Of a stretch of DNA of 64,000 nucleotides, positions 7,974-15,638 are shown in pieces. Under the pieces are notes generated by a model. That model was not told the origin of the DNA and made no database searches. It worked only from the letters and a program-made list of their open reading frames with translations. Both the position numbers and the translations under genes were made by a program. Numbering within the stretch: the stretch's first letter is position 1; every line of letters starts with the position of its first letter. This DNA comes from Amphibacillus xylanus NBRC 15112 (GTDB taxonomy: Bacteria > Bacillota > Bacilli > Bacillales > Amphibacillaceae): the NCBI RefSeq assembly GCF_000307165.1, contig NC_018704.1:1736001-1800000 (forward strand), in the 5' to 3' direction.

Positions 7974-8150
7974 ATGTCTTATCTAGCTATACTTGCTGCG
8001 GGTGTGTTCTTTTTAATCGGAGCAATTATTAGCCTTTTTATGTTTTTTAAAGGGTTTGGAAAAAGCTATCTAGTTCTTACAATAGTTATGCTTATATTAG
8101 TATATTTTATTTTTGACCTTTCAGGATCAGCATTTAATTCACTATCCTAA
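7974..8150 (+). CDS. Small membrane protein (58 aa), function unknown
   Basis: The frame opens at ATG 7974 behind AAAGGGG (spacing 7) and ends at TAA 8150, followed by a clear terminator, so it has the signals of a real gene. The 58-residue product has two hydrophobic segments, AILAAGVFFLIGAIISLFMFF (residues 5-25) and LVLTIVMLILVYFIF (residues 33-47), joined by a short basic loop (KGFGKS). I do not recognise a family. It stands alone, between the CBS protein and guaC. Confidence 0.7.
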   Translation: MSYLAILAAGVFFLIGAIISLFMFFKGFGKSYLVLTIVMLILVYFIFDLSGSAFNSLS

Positions 8151-8175
8151 AATTAATTGAATCAAAAACACAAAA

Positions 8176-8217
8176 AAGAAGCAAAATCAACAATAGGGTG
8201 ATCTTGCTTCTTTTTTT
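8176..8217 (+). terminator. Terminator after the 58-aa membrane peptide
   Basis: Stem AAGAAGCAAAATCA / TGATCTTGCTTCTT followed by a run of Ts. Confidence 0.8.
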
Positions 8218-8339
8218 ATATTATAAAGTTAAAATTCGCTAGTTAAAGACCTACTTGATTTATATCCTTCCTTATTTGTTATAAAGAGATTAATTAATTG
8301 CTGTCTTTGTAAAATATTCAGATTTTAAGGGGAAAACCT

Positions 8340-8368
8340 TTGACATTGGGTTAATTTTATTATATAGT
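8340..8368 (+). promoter_or_regulatory. guaC promoter
   Basis: TTGACA (8340-8345), 17-base spacer, TATAGT (8363-8368); the start point would fall at about 8375, just at the PurR-type site. Confidence 0.8.
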
Positions 8369-8377
8369 ACGTAATGG

Positions 8378-8415
8378 CCGAACGATTTATGGCTAACATA
8401 TAAAAATCATTCGTG
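8378..8415 (+). promoter_or_regulatory. PurR-type operator (PurBox pair) of guaC
   Basis: CCGAACGAT at 8378-8386 matches the Bacillus PurBox core CCGAACwwT. An inverted, weaker half (reverse complement CACGAATGAT, 8406-8415) lies about 20 bases downstream, the arrangement known for PurR targets. The Bacillus subtilis guaC homologue belongs to the PurR regulon, which supports the call. The site lies between the promoter and the start codon. Confidence 0.7.
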
Positions 8416-8431
8416 TTTAGGAGTGTTATAA

Positions 8432-9412
8432 ATGGATAATGTATTCGATTATGAAGATATTCAGTTAATTCCCGCAAAAAGTATAGTAACAAGTCGTTCA
8501 GAATGTGACACATCAGTGCAATTAGGTAAATATACATTTAGATTGCCTGTTGTTCCGGCAAATATGCAAACAATTATTGATGAAAAGCTTGCTATCTATT
8601 TAGCGGAGAATAATTACTTTTATGTTATGCACCGTTTTGAACCAGAAACACGTGAACAATTTATTAGAGACATGCATGAACGTAAACTAATCGCTTCGAT
8701 TAGTGTTGGTATAAAACCAGAAGAATATGAGTTTGTTGATTTATTAGTTGAGGAAAAATTAGTCCCTGAGTTTATTACGATTGATGTGGCTCATGGACAT
8801 TCAAATAATGTCATCAAAATGATTCAATATATTAAAGAAAGATTACCTGAAACTTTTGTCATTGCTGGTAATGTTGGAACACCAGAGGCCGTACGTGAGC
8901 TTGAGCATGCTGGTGCTGATGCAACTAAAGTAGGGATTGGACCTGGTAAAGTATGTATTACTAAGCTAAAAACAGGCTTTGGTACAGGCGGTTGGCAATT
9001 GGCTGCATTAAGATGGTGTGCTAAAGCAGCAAGTAAGCCTATTATTGCTGATGGCGGAATTCGCCAACACGGTGATATCGCTAAATCGATTCGATTTGGT
9101 GCGACAATGGTTATGATCGGCTCATTATTTGCTGGTCATGAGGAATCACCAGGTGAAACGATTGAAATTGATGGTAAATTGTATAAAGAATACTTTGGCT
9201 CTGCTTCAGAATACCAAAAAGGTGAGCGACGCAATGTCGAAGGAAAGAAAATGCACGTTGAATATAAAGGATCAATCCAAGATACACTTACAGAAATGGA
9301 GCAAGATCTCCAATCCTCAATCTCATACGCAGGCGGTAACCACGTGATGGCAATCCGCAATGTAGATTATGTCATTGTAAAAAATTCAATTTTCAATGGA
9401 GATAGCTATTAA
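8432..9412 (+). CDS. guaC: GMP reductase
   Basis: The 326-residue protein has the length of GMP reductase rather than IMP dehydrogenase and lacks the CBS insert of the latter. The catalytic cysteine is in [15 protein letters not shown], and the nucleotide loop is [20 protein letters not shown]. The enzyme converts GMP to IMP and ammonia with NADPH, balancing purine pools in the cytoplasm. AGGAG upstream and a promoter with PurR-type boxes precede it, and a strong terminator follows, so it is a single-gene unit. Confidence 0.95.
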   Translation: MDNVFDYEDIQLIPAKSIVTSRSECDTSVQLGKYTFRLPVVPANMQTIIDEKLAIYLAENNYFYVMHRFEPETREQFIRDMHERKLIASISVGIKPEEYEFVDLLVEEKLVPEFITIDVAHGHSNNVIKMIQYIKERLPETFVIAGNVGTPEAVRELEHAGADATKVGIGPGKVCITKLKTGFGTGGWQLAALRWCAKAASKPIIADGGIRQHGDIAKSIRFGATMVMIGSLFAGHEESPGETIEIDGKLYKEYFGSASEYQKGERRNVEGKKMHVEYKGSIQDTLTEMEQDLQSSISYAGGNHVMAIRNVDYVIVKNSIFNGDSY

Positions 9413-9450
9413 GATTTGATCTATACAGAAAAAGCGCCAGCTATTAAATG

Positions 9451-9484
9451 AACTGCCCCCTGTCAAGTAGACAGGGGGCAGTTT
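9451..9484. terminator. Terminator between guaC and the CPBP operon
   Basis: A very stable stem AACTGCCCCCTGTC / GACAGGGGGCAGTT with a 5-base loop separates the two convergent units. Confidence 0.8.
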
Positions 9485-9507
9485 ACATCTGAGTGAAGAC
9501 TTTTTAC

Positions 9508-10179
9508 TTAACCAATGATCCCAAATAAATGTAGACCAATCGTATTAATCGCTAGATTGCTAGCTGCATGGACAAAATAAGATCCATAAATTGATCCTGT
9601 CTTGTCATTGATCCAATTAAACAATATTCCTGCGACAAATAAACTAAATACTAGCAAAATGAACAATGGCACAGAAAACCAGTTTGTCATTATTGCGACA
9701 TGATAAATACTAAAGATCCCAGCACTAATTATATAAGCATAGCTTGTCTTTACGTATTGCATTAACGTTAGAAATAAGATTCCTCGAAAGAAAAATTCTT
9801 CAATAAATGCATTTACAATTGGAATATATAATGCAACAAAGATAAAATTATCTCGATTAATCGCCATCGTTTCTTCGAGTGTTACCGTCACACCAGTTAA
9901 ATCAAACAAATGACCAATTGCTAAATACACACCAATAATAAACAGATAAATGATCACACTACCAACAACAATTAATTTTCGGCCTTTTTTTCTAAAGAAG
10001 AGTAATTCTTTCAAGTTAATCCACTTAAAAATCCAATTTAATACGAGCGGTACGATTACAAATAAAGTGATTTTAACCGCTGATTTAACCCAATAATTCG
10101 GCGCGAGCCACAAATCAACCGGCGCCATTAACGAAACAAGCACACCAACTGAAAGCAATAAACTGAAATATTTTTTCAT
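9508..10179 (-). CDS. CPBP-family intramembrane metalloprotease
   Basis: The 223-residue protein has about seven membrane segments. The motifs are those of the CPBP (Rce1/Abi) family: EEFFFRG near residue 122, FSIYHV in the next helix and FVHAASNLAIN near the end. Members are glutamate-based membrane proteases involved in peptide maturation or self-immunity. Its start overlaps the stop of the DUF3006 gene by 4 bases, so it is the last gene of the ComEC-like operon. The substrate is unknown. Confidence 0.88.
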   Translation of the reverse strand: MKKYFSLLLSVGVLVSLMAPVDLWLAPNYWVKSAVKITLFVIVPLVLNWIFKWINLKELLFFRKKGRKLIVVGSVIIYLFIIGVYLAIGHLFDLTGVTVTLEETMAINRDNFIFVALYIPIVNAFIEEFFFRGILFLTLMQYVKTSYAYIISAGIFSIYHVAIMTNWFSVPLFILLVFSLFVAGILFNWINDKTGSIYGSYFVHAASNLAINTIGLHLFGIIG

Positions 10180-10454
10180 TCGATCTCCTTTTTTCTAAAG
10201 CGACTCCCCGTCGAAGCTGCACGCAATTTCGCTAATTTCGATTGAACAGCAGACTTTCGTTCACGAGTCTTGTCCTGATCAAGCTCAATTGAAACAACAA
10301 CATCATCATCAAGCTCTAAGACTAAATAATCGCCTCGCTCTGCCCCTTCTGGCAATTGATTTTTATCAATTAAAAATTCCTTCCCAATTGATTCTGCTAA
10401 CACAACTGCCAGATCATTTTCAGTAAATCGATCAATCATTGCTTCTGTTTTCAT
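10176..10454 (-). CDS. DUF3006-type small protein
   Basis: The 92-residue protein has the DUF3006 pattern: a short beta-rich start (IDRFTENDLAVVLAE), the motif LPEGAERGDYLVLELDDD and a charged C-terminal tail. GAGGTG lies 5 bases before the ATG. DUF3006 genes commonly sit next to ComEC-like metallo-beta-lactamase proteins, as here, but no biochemical role is known to me. It is translationally coupled to both neighbours. Confidence 0.8.
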   Translation of the reverse strand: MKTEAMIDRFTENDLAVVLAESIGKEFLIDKNQLPEGAERGDYLVLELDDDVVVSIELDQDKTRERKSAVQSKLAKLRAASTGSRFRKKEIE

Positions 10455-10458
10455 TTAA

Positions 10459-11856
10459 TCACCTCACACATGCTTTTTGTTCATTAATAATATCTTTTAG
10501 ACGAGCATCACCAATGCCCTTAATCCGCTTCAGATCATTAACAGAATTATAAGGTCTCAACTCAATTAAATCTTTTACTCTAACCTCACCAATATGAATA
10601 ATCTCCATCAATTCTTGTTCGCTTGCTGTATTGATATCAATACAACCTGCTGGAACCTCTTTTTTAACTTCTTGTTGTTTTGGTTTTTCTTGCTTCGGTT
10701 TCTCATCTTGTTGTTTTGGTTTCTCTTGCTTTGACTTTTCTTCTTTTTGTTTTGTTGGTTGCTTTTCTTTAGTACTAGATGAACTTGTACTACTTGAATT
10801 ATTGGAGCTACTTGATTCATTTTTACTTACAGTAGCCTTCGGTGGAATAAATGCTTGATCAATTGTAGACTCAAGCTTAACTGAATTTCCATCAGAACTA
10901 AAAATAATTGTTCCATGCTGATACGTCGCATAAATTTCCGCTCCCGATTTAACGAGTCGGTCTACAACTTCAACGTGTGGATGACCATAACTATTATTGG
11001 CACCGGCTGATATAATCACATATTTCGGATCAACTGCCTTTAAAAATGATTCACTTGTAGATGTGCTTGATCCATGGTGACCAGCATGTAAAATATCAGC
11101 AGATAAATTACCACGTACATCCAACATCGCACTTTCTGCTCTAACACCTGCATCCCCCGTCATTACAATCCCTGTCTTACCAAATGCAAAATAAACTGAA
11201 ATTGAATCTTCATTCGAGTCATTCGTTAATTGCTTTGGTGCAATCACATCTAAAAATAGATTACCAAGTTGATAGCTTTCACCAGCTCGTGGTTCATGAT
11301 AGCTAACACCATGTTCAATAATTTTATCTAACGTATTTTCAAAGGTTTTCGATGTCGATTCAACACCAGACATCCAAACTTCATCAACTTGAAACTGATC
11401 TAAGATTAATGGCATTTGCCCAATATGATCTGCATCTGGATGTGAACCGATTAGTAAATCAATTTTTTCAACACCGACAGATAACAAATATTCTACTACA
11501 TCTCGACGGTTCCAATTCCCTGCATCAAAAAGTATATTAACATCACCAGTTTGAAATAGCGTCGCATCGGCTTGTCCGACATTGATAAAGTGAACTTTTA
11601 AGTTACCTGAGACTTGTTTTGGAGTCGTTGTCTCCTCTTCTTTTGATTCTTCTTTTGATTCATCTTTCGATTCTACTTCTGAATCTTCAAGTTCTTCATC
11701 CTCTTCCACTTCTATTTGATCATCATCTTCAGTTTCAATAATCGTTTTTTCAGATTGGTTAACTGGTTCAGCTTGTTGATAGTCTGTACTTAAGCTCGAG
11801 CCACAACCGGTAAGAATAAATAGTATCGTCATTAAACTAATAAAAAATTTCTTCAT
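10459..11856 (-). CDS. ComEC-like metallo-beta-lactamase lipoprotein with ComEA-type HhH tail
   Basis: I choose ATG 11856, behind AAGGAGAA; an upstream extension to 11937 would run through the repeat array and lacks a ribosome site. The 465-residue product has a lipoprotein signal (FILTGC), an acidic linker, and a metallo-beta-lactamase domain like the C-terminal part of ComEC (SHPDADHIGQ, LHAGHHGSS, SYGHPH). A Ser/Lys/Gln-rich repeat linker (KQEKPKQQ repeats) leads to a helix-hairpin-helix domain (CIDINTASEQELMEI...IKGIGDARLKDII) as in ComEA. It may bind and cut DNA or nucleotides outside the cell. It heads the operon with DUF3006 and CPBP. Confidence 0.85.
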   Translation of the reverse strand: MKKFFISLMTILFILTGCGSSLSTDYQQAEPVNQSEKTIIETEDDDQIEVEEDEELEDSEVESKDESKEESKEEETTTPKQVSGNLKVHFINVGQADATLFQTGDVNILFDAGNWNRRDVVEYLLSVGVEKIDLLIGSHPDADHIGQMPLILDQFQVDEVWMSGVESTSKTFENTLDKIIEHGVSYHEPRAGESYQLGNLFLDVIAPKQLTNDSNEDSISVYFAFGKTGIVMTGDAGVRAESAMLDVRGNLSADILHAGHHGSSTSTSESFLKAVDPKYVIISAGANNSYGHPHVEVVDRLVKSGAEIYATYQHGTIIFSSDGNSVKLESTIDQAFIPPKATVSKNESSSSNNSSSTSSSSTKEKQPTKQKEEKSKQEKPKQQDEKPKQEKPKQQEVKKEVPAGCIDINTASEQELMEIIHIGEVRVKDLIELRPYNSVNDLKRIKGIGDARLKDIINEQKACVR

Positions 11857-11884
11857 TATAATTCTCCTTCTATTTCCATTTCGG

Positions 11885-11977
11885 GTGCGTTCGCACTCAA
11901 TTATGCGTTTTCGCACATAACCATAGTGCGTTCGCACTCAAATTTAATAATTCGCACATAAATTAGTTTTTTCGCAC
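11885..11977 (-). repeat. Phased GTGCGAA array A (5 units, 20/21-bp period)
   Basis: TTCGCAC (GTGCGAA on the minus strand) begins at 11890, 11910, 11931, 11951 and 11971, so spacing is 20, 21, 20 and 20 bases. Two of the units are extended to the near-palindrome GTGCGTTCGCAC (11885-11896 and 11926-11937). Between the cores the sequence is AT-rich and variable. The array fills the space between the phosphoesterase gene and the ComEC-like lipoprotein gene and so covers the latter's upstream region. A related array in opposite orientation lies at 17524-17633. Confidence 0.85.
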
Positions 11978-11992
11978 TCAATATTCCAATAA

Positions 11993-12781
11993 TTAGTTTT
12001 TACCTGTAAGAGTTATCATTGATACTTGCGCTGGATTCAAAAATCGAATTGGCCACACACTAGTACCTAGTCCACTATCAATATACAGACTTGCACCTGA
12101 ATCTAATTGATACAATCCTTTATCATATTTTGGAAAAACCCCTTGATCAGGTGCGATGATTCCTCCGATAAAAGGTACTCGGATTTGACCACCATGTGTA
12201 TGTCCACTCAAAATCAGCTCTACTTGATGATCAATCGTTAAAGGCGCATGTGATAAAAATACAGTTGGTTTTGATAGATCAACCGCTTCAAACGCAGCAT
12301 CGATATCTGCATGACCAGTCGTATAATTTGAAATTCCAACTAAATTGAACGACACATCATTGATAGTAAGATTGATAGTTTCATTGACTAATTCGGTCAC
12401 ACCGTAGTCATTTAAAACTTGTCTTAACTGATGAAAAATCAAGCTATCTTGCTCATGATTTCCAGAAACAAAATAGATTGGACAGTTAATTGTCGAAAGC
12501 TGAGCTAATAAATTTTTCGTATTCTCTAAATCTGTCGTTTTTCGATCAATTAAATCTCCTGTTAAGACGATCAAATCTGGTTTCAACTCTGTAAGATGAT
12601 GATATTTTCCATCAAGATTCCGATTATGAACGTCTGTAATTTGAAGCATATGTATCTCTTGGCTGCTTAATAATTTTTTACTATGTATCGTAATTGAATT
12701 GACTTTAATAGCTGTTGTATCTTTAACGACTATAATGATTAGTATAAGAATCACAAAAATGAGTAGCAGATATTTTTTCAT
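11993..12781 (-). CDS. Membrane-anchored calcineurin-like phosphoesterase (YkuE/YaeI type)
   Basis: The start ATG 12781 has AGAGG 9 bases upstream; a GTG at 12787 is too close. The 262-residue protein begins with one hydrophobic anchor (residues 4-20) and has the full metal-binding set of the family: TDVHN, TGDLIDR, SGNHE and LSGHTHGGQ. Related proteins with this layout act as phosphohydrolases on membrane-linked substrates such as UDP-sugars or lipid pyrophosphates. The real substrate cannot be deduced. It stands upstream of the ComEC-like operon on the same strand, separated by the repeat array. Confidence 0.87.
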   Translation of the reverse strand: MKKYLLLIFVILILIIIVVKDTTAIKVNSITIHSKKLLSSQEIHMLQITDVHNRNLDGKYHHLTELKPDLIVLTGDLIDRKTTDLENTKNLLAQLSTINCPIYFVSGNHEQDSLIFHQLRQVLNDYGVTELVNETINLTINDVSFNLVGISNYTTGHADIDAAFEAVDLSKPTVFLSHAPLTIDHQVELILSGHTHGGQIRVPFIGGIIAPDQGVFPKYDKGLYQLDSGASLYIDSGLGTSVWPIRFLNPAQVSMITLTGKN

Positions 12782-12880
12782 AATCACATGCCTCTTTCTC
12801 TATGATTATATAAATTCTAGCATTAAAACGTATAATCGTCTATTTGATTTGAAATTTTTTCCTTACCAAAGCAAAATAAA

Positions 12881-12906
12881 AACCGACCTCTTATAAGAAG
12901 TCGGTT
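12881..12906 (-). terminator. Terminator of the PadR/HAAS operon
   Basis: On the minus strand AACCGAC / GTCGGTT with inner TCTTATAAGA is followed by TTTTTATTTTG. It lies about 150 bases after the HAAS gene, so the mRNA would have a long 3' region. Confidence 0.7.
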
Positions 12907-12907
12907 A

Positions 12908-13010
12908 ATCACTCGATCCTGGACGAGTGATCTAGAAATTTGCGGCGCATCACTGTCTCCACATAGACATTTGAAGTGTGCGTCTTATGCAAAATAGCTC
13001 ATCGCTCTAG
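12908..13010 (-). other. Structured 3' region of the PadR/HAAS operon
   Basis: Between the stop codon and the terminator the minus-strand RNA could form several nested stems: TTTGC with GCAAA (12993-12989 / 12943-12939), GACGCA with TGCGCC, TGTCT with AGACA, and a separate hairpin ATCACTCG / CGAGTGAT (12908-12931). No open frame with a ribosome site is visible. This could be a processed small RNA, an mRNA stability element or a dispersed repeat; I have no family name for it. Confidence 0.35.
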
Positions 13011-13052
13011 TAATATAACATGCTGATTACATAAATACAACTACTTTTTTTC

Positions 13053-14003
13053 TTAATCTTCATTCATAATACTTCGAACAGCTGCAAATCCTCCAAATAA
13101 TAAGCCTGTAATCGGGAAGATCAACCAATTAATGTGCCATTGGTTAAAGATGAACCCAGTTATTAAAAATATAGCGACAGCTAATGGCCATACAAATGCT
13201 GCAACAGCACCGACGACTTTATCTTCTTCGTCTGCATTTGGTTTTTGGTAATTTTGTTCTTGGAGTAATTTTTTGTATGCTGAATCTTGTTCACCATAGT
13301 AAATAAACAAAAAGATTGCGATTGCGATTAATCCAAGCAAAATACTTACGCCAATACTAGCATAGGCGCCATCTACTACTGAAATTATTATTAAAACTAG
13401 AGGTGCTACAATACATAGCACAACACCGATAACGACAGCCTTCAATTGATCAGAGCGAAATTCATTTGCCTCCTGCTCTAATCGATACCTTTGATTTGGC
13501 GTTATTTGATAGTTGTGTAGCATCGCTTTAAATGGTTCCATCCGGTGATCAGCAACAATGAAAATTGCGACTGAGACCGCAACCATCAATAATAATGGGA
13601 TTAAACCAGCAATATTTAATAGCCGATTCTCGATTTCCATTACGGACACCACACCATTAATTAACATAAATATTGAAGCAGCCAGTAAAATCAAACTGAC
13701 TCCGATGCCAATCATTTTTCCGAAGTGTTTGTTCTCTGCTAAAAAATCATTTACTTCTTGATCTGACAATGCCCGCTCAGCCTCTTCTTCAACTGCGTAA
13801 CCGAGTTCCTCCATTAGTTCATCAATATTACCAAACTCACTAATCACCGTTCCAATTGCTTCATTTTCGGTTTTCCCAAGGTTAATCAGCTCGTGATACT
13901 TTTCTTCCATATTCATGCTTAATTCTTGTTTAATTTGTTCAACTTCTGGTGTTTTCGGTAACTTAGCAAACATCGTTTCCAAATACGACATAATCGTGTC
14001 CAT
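13053..14003 (-). CDS. HAAS-domain membrane protein partnered with PadR
   Basis: The start ATG 14003 is 8 bases after AGGTGG. The 316-residue product has an N-terminal HAAS helical domain (LETMFAKLPKTPEVEQIKQELSMNMEEKY, GTVISEFGNIDELMEELG) followed by about six membrane segments. Proteins of this kind are usually encoded directly after a PadR regulator and are thought to transmit an envelope signal or be the regulated target. The gap to the PadR stop codon is one base, so the pair is translationally coupled. Its function is not established. Confidence 0.8.
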   Translation of the reverse strand: MDTIMSYLETMFAKLPKTPEVEQIKQELSMNMEEKYHELINLGKTENEAIGTVISEFGNIDELMEELGYAVEEEAERALSDQEVNDFLAENKHFGKMIGIGVSLILLAASIFMLINGVVSVMEIENRLLNIAGLIPLLLMVAVSVAIFIVADHRMEPFKAMLHNYQITPNQRYRLEQEANEFRSDQLKAVVIGVVLCIVAPLVLIIISVVDGAYASIGVSILLGLIAIAIFLFIYYGEQDSAYKKLLQEQNYQKPNADEEDKVVGAVAAFVWPLAVAIFLITGFIFNQWHINWLIFPITGLLFGGFAAVRSIMNED

Positions 14004-14004
14004 C

Positions 14005-14337
14005 CTAATTTCCACCTTTCGTTAAAAATTGACTTACAACTTTTTGAGTAACGACCCACTCATCGGCTTTTTCCCTTAAATAGGCTCGACCTGATGCTGT
14101 TATATGATAGTACGTTCGTTTTCTTCCTTGTGTCTTCATCTCTTGACTTGATTCGATATAACCGTTTCTCTCTAACCGAGCAAAAGCAGAGTAAAGAGTT
14201 GTTTCCTTCATTACATAATTTCCATTTGATCGTTCTTTAATTAATTTTGAGATTTCATATCCGTAAGAAGGACCTTCTAAAAGTAAGCTTAAAATAATCG
14301 GATCGTTATATCCTCTCATAATATCACTTGATAACAA
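14005..14337 (-). CDS. PadR-family transcriptional regulator
   Basis: The 110-residue protein is the short PadR type: a winged helix (DPIILSLLLEGPSYGYEISKLIK, TTLYSAFARLERNGYI) and a C-terminal dimer helix. The start is probably TTG 14337, placed behind GGGGGTGG, which keeps the conserved beginning LSSDIMRGYNDPIIL. A 13-bp inverted repeat surrounds its promoter, so it is likely autoregulated. It controls at least the coupled HAAS-domain gene. Confidence 0.9.
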   Translation of the reverse strand: MLSSDIMRGYNDPIILSLLLEGPSYGYEISKLIKERSNGNYVMKETTLYSAFARLERNGYIESSQEMKTQGRKRTYYHITASGRAYLREKADEWVVTQKVVSQFLTKGGN

Positions 14338-14357
14338 TTAGCCACCCCCTATACTCC

Positions 14358-14404
14358 ACCTGTCGTAGTAACTTAATTATACAACGGATACTACGACAGG
14401 TAAA
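14358..14404 (-). promoter_or_regulatory. PadR promoter and operator
   Basis: ACCTGTCGTAGTA (14358-14370) and TACTACGACAGGT (14389-14401) are exact inverse complements with 18 bases between. On the minus strand TTTACC (14404-14399), a 17-base spacer and TATAAT (14381-14376) form the promoter, so the operator arms flank the -10 box and touch the -35 box. Confidence 0.8.
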
Positions 14405-14476
14405 GTATTAATTTAAACTATTTTTTCCTTTTGTAATAAACATTGCTGCTAACACCTATCCATTTCAATCAAAAAA

Positions 14477-14516
14477 AGACGAGCGACAACTTTACTAAAC
14501 AGTCATCTCTCGTCTT
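14477..14516 (-). terminator. Terminator after the M42 peptidase gene
   Basis: Stem AAGACGAG / CTCGTCTT with an inner GAC/GTC pair; on the minus strand a run of seven Ts follows. Confidence 0.75.
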
Positions 14517-14520
14517 ACTT

Positions 14521-15561
14521 TTAATATGATAACATTTCTGATACTAGATATGCTTTAATTAATGCTTCAGTATGTGCTAATGAATCAACGTGTGTACGTT
14601 CAAATGCATGAGAAGAATCAATCCCTGGTCCAATTAGTCCATGGATAATATCATGCCCAGAACGGATTGCCGCTGATGCATCTGATCCGTAATATGGATA
14701 AATATCAAGCTTGTATTCAATCTGATTTTCCTCTGCAAGCGCAACTAAATGCTTTCTTAATCCATAATGATATGGCCCGCTTGCATCTTTCACGCAAATC
14801 GAGACTGTATATTCATCAGTTGATTGACCGTCTCCCATTGCCCCCATATCAACTGCGAGGTATTCTACTGTTTCAGGCGTGATATTAGAGTTTCCACCAT
14901 AGCCAATTTCCTCATTATTTGAAATTAGGAAATGGGTTGTATAAGGTAGTTTTACCTTATCTTCAACAATTTGTCGGACGACTTCCATTAATATTGCAAC
15001 ACTTGCTTTATCGTCTAAGTGGCGTGATTTGATAAAGCCATTGGCTGTCTCTTCAACACGAGGATCAAAAGAAACAAAGTCCCCAACCTCAATACCAAGT
15101 GCTCTTACTTCATCTGCAGATGACACTTTTGCATCAATTCTAACTTCCATATTATCTTGATTTCGTTCAGCAGTTCCTGCATCCTTATAGACATGGACAG
15201 AAGTTTGTCGCATTAATATTGTACCGGTAAAAACCTCACCAGATGACGTTTCGATTTGGCAATACTCGCCTTCAATTGAGTTATAACGGAAGCCACCGAT
15301 TAGATCTAGCTTAAGCCGACCATTTGATTTAATTTCTTTCACCATTGCCCCAAGCGTGTCGACGTGCGCTGTCAACATCCGGTGTTGTTCATCGTTCTCA
15401 CCAGGGATTGTCGCGATTAAACCACCTTTACGATTCCGCTTCGTTTCAACCCCTAAGTTTTGAAAATAATCTTCAACAAATTGAATCACTTTTCCTGTGT
15501 TTCCAGATGGACTTGGAATATTTACTAGTTGTTTAATAAGTTCTACTTTTCTATTTGTCAT
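14521..15561 (-). CDS. M42-family metalloaminopeptidase
   Basis: The 346-residue protein has the metal ligands of the M42 family: TAHVDTLG (His), SRHLDDKAS (Asp bridging two metals), NNEEIGYGG (catalytic and ligand Glu), AVDMGA (Asp) and the final SSHAFERTH (His). These cytoplasmic enzymes form large tetrahedral particles and remove N-terminal residues from peptides. Some were misnamed as endoglucanase M. AGAGGGG precedes the ATG. It appears to be transcribed alone. Confidence 0.92.
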   Translation of the reverse strand: MTNRKVELIKQLVNIPSPSGNTGKVIQFVEDYFQNLGVETKRNRKGGLIATIPGENDEQHRMLTAHVDTLGAMVKEIKSNGRLKLDLIGGFRYNSIEGEYCQIETSSGEVFTGTILMRQTSVHVYKDAGTAERNQDNMEVRIDAKVSSADEVRALGIEVGDFVSFDPRVEETANGFIKSRHLDDKASVAILMEVVRQIVEDKVKLPYTTHFLISNNEEIGYGGNSNITPETVEYLAVDMGAMGDGQSTDEYTVSICVKDASGPYHYGLRKHLVALAEENQIEYKLDIYPYYGSDASAAIRSGHDIIHGLIGPGIDSSHAFERTHVDSLAHTEALIKAYLVSEMLSY

Positions 15562-15638
15562 ATAACCCCTCTTTTCTGATTATTATTCTACCTTTAATCA
15601 TAGCTCAGCTCAAGTAGGGTAACTTTTTTCTAAAAGCT

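Noticed and set aside
8361-8431. A purine riboswitch in the guaC leader
   Set aside because: The leader is only about 60 bases and lacks the conserved three-way junction sequence; the PurR-type boxes explain the region better.
10631-10858. A cysteine/phenylalanine-rich frame opposite the ComEC-like gene
   Set aside because: It is the antisense image of the Lys/Gln/Ser repeat linker, without a ribosome site.
11857-11937. N-terminal extension of the ComEC-like lipoprotein
   Set aside because: The extension lacks a ribosome site, passes through the phased repeat array and would bury the lipoprotein signal that starts at 11856.
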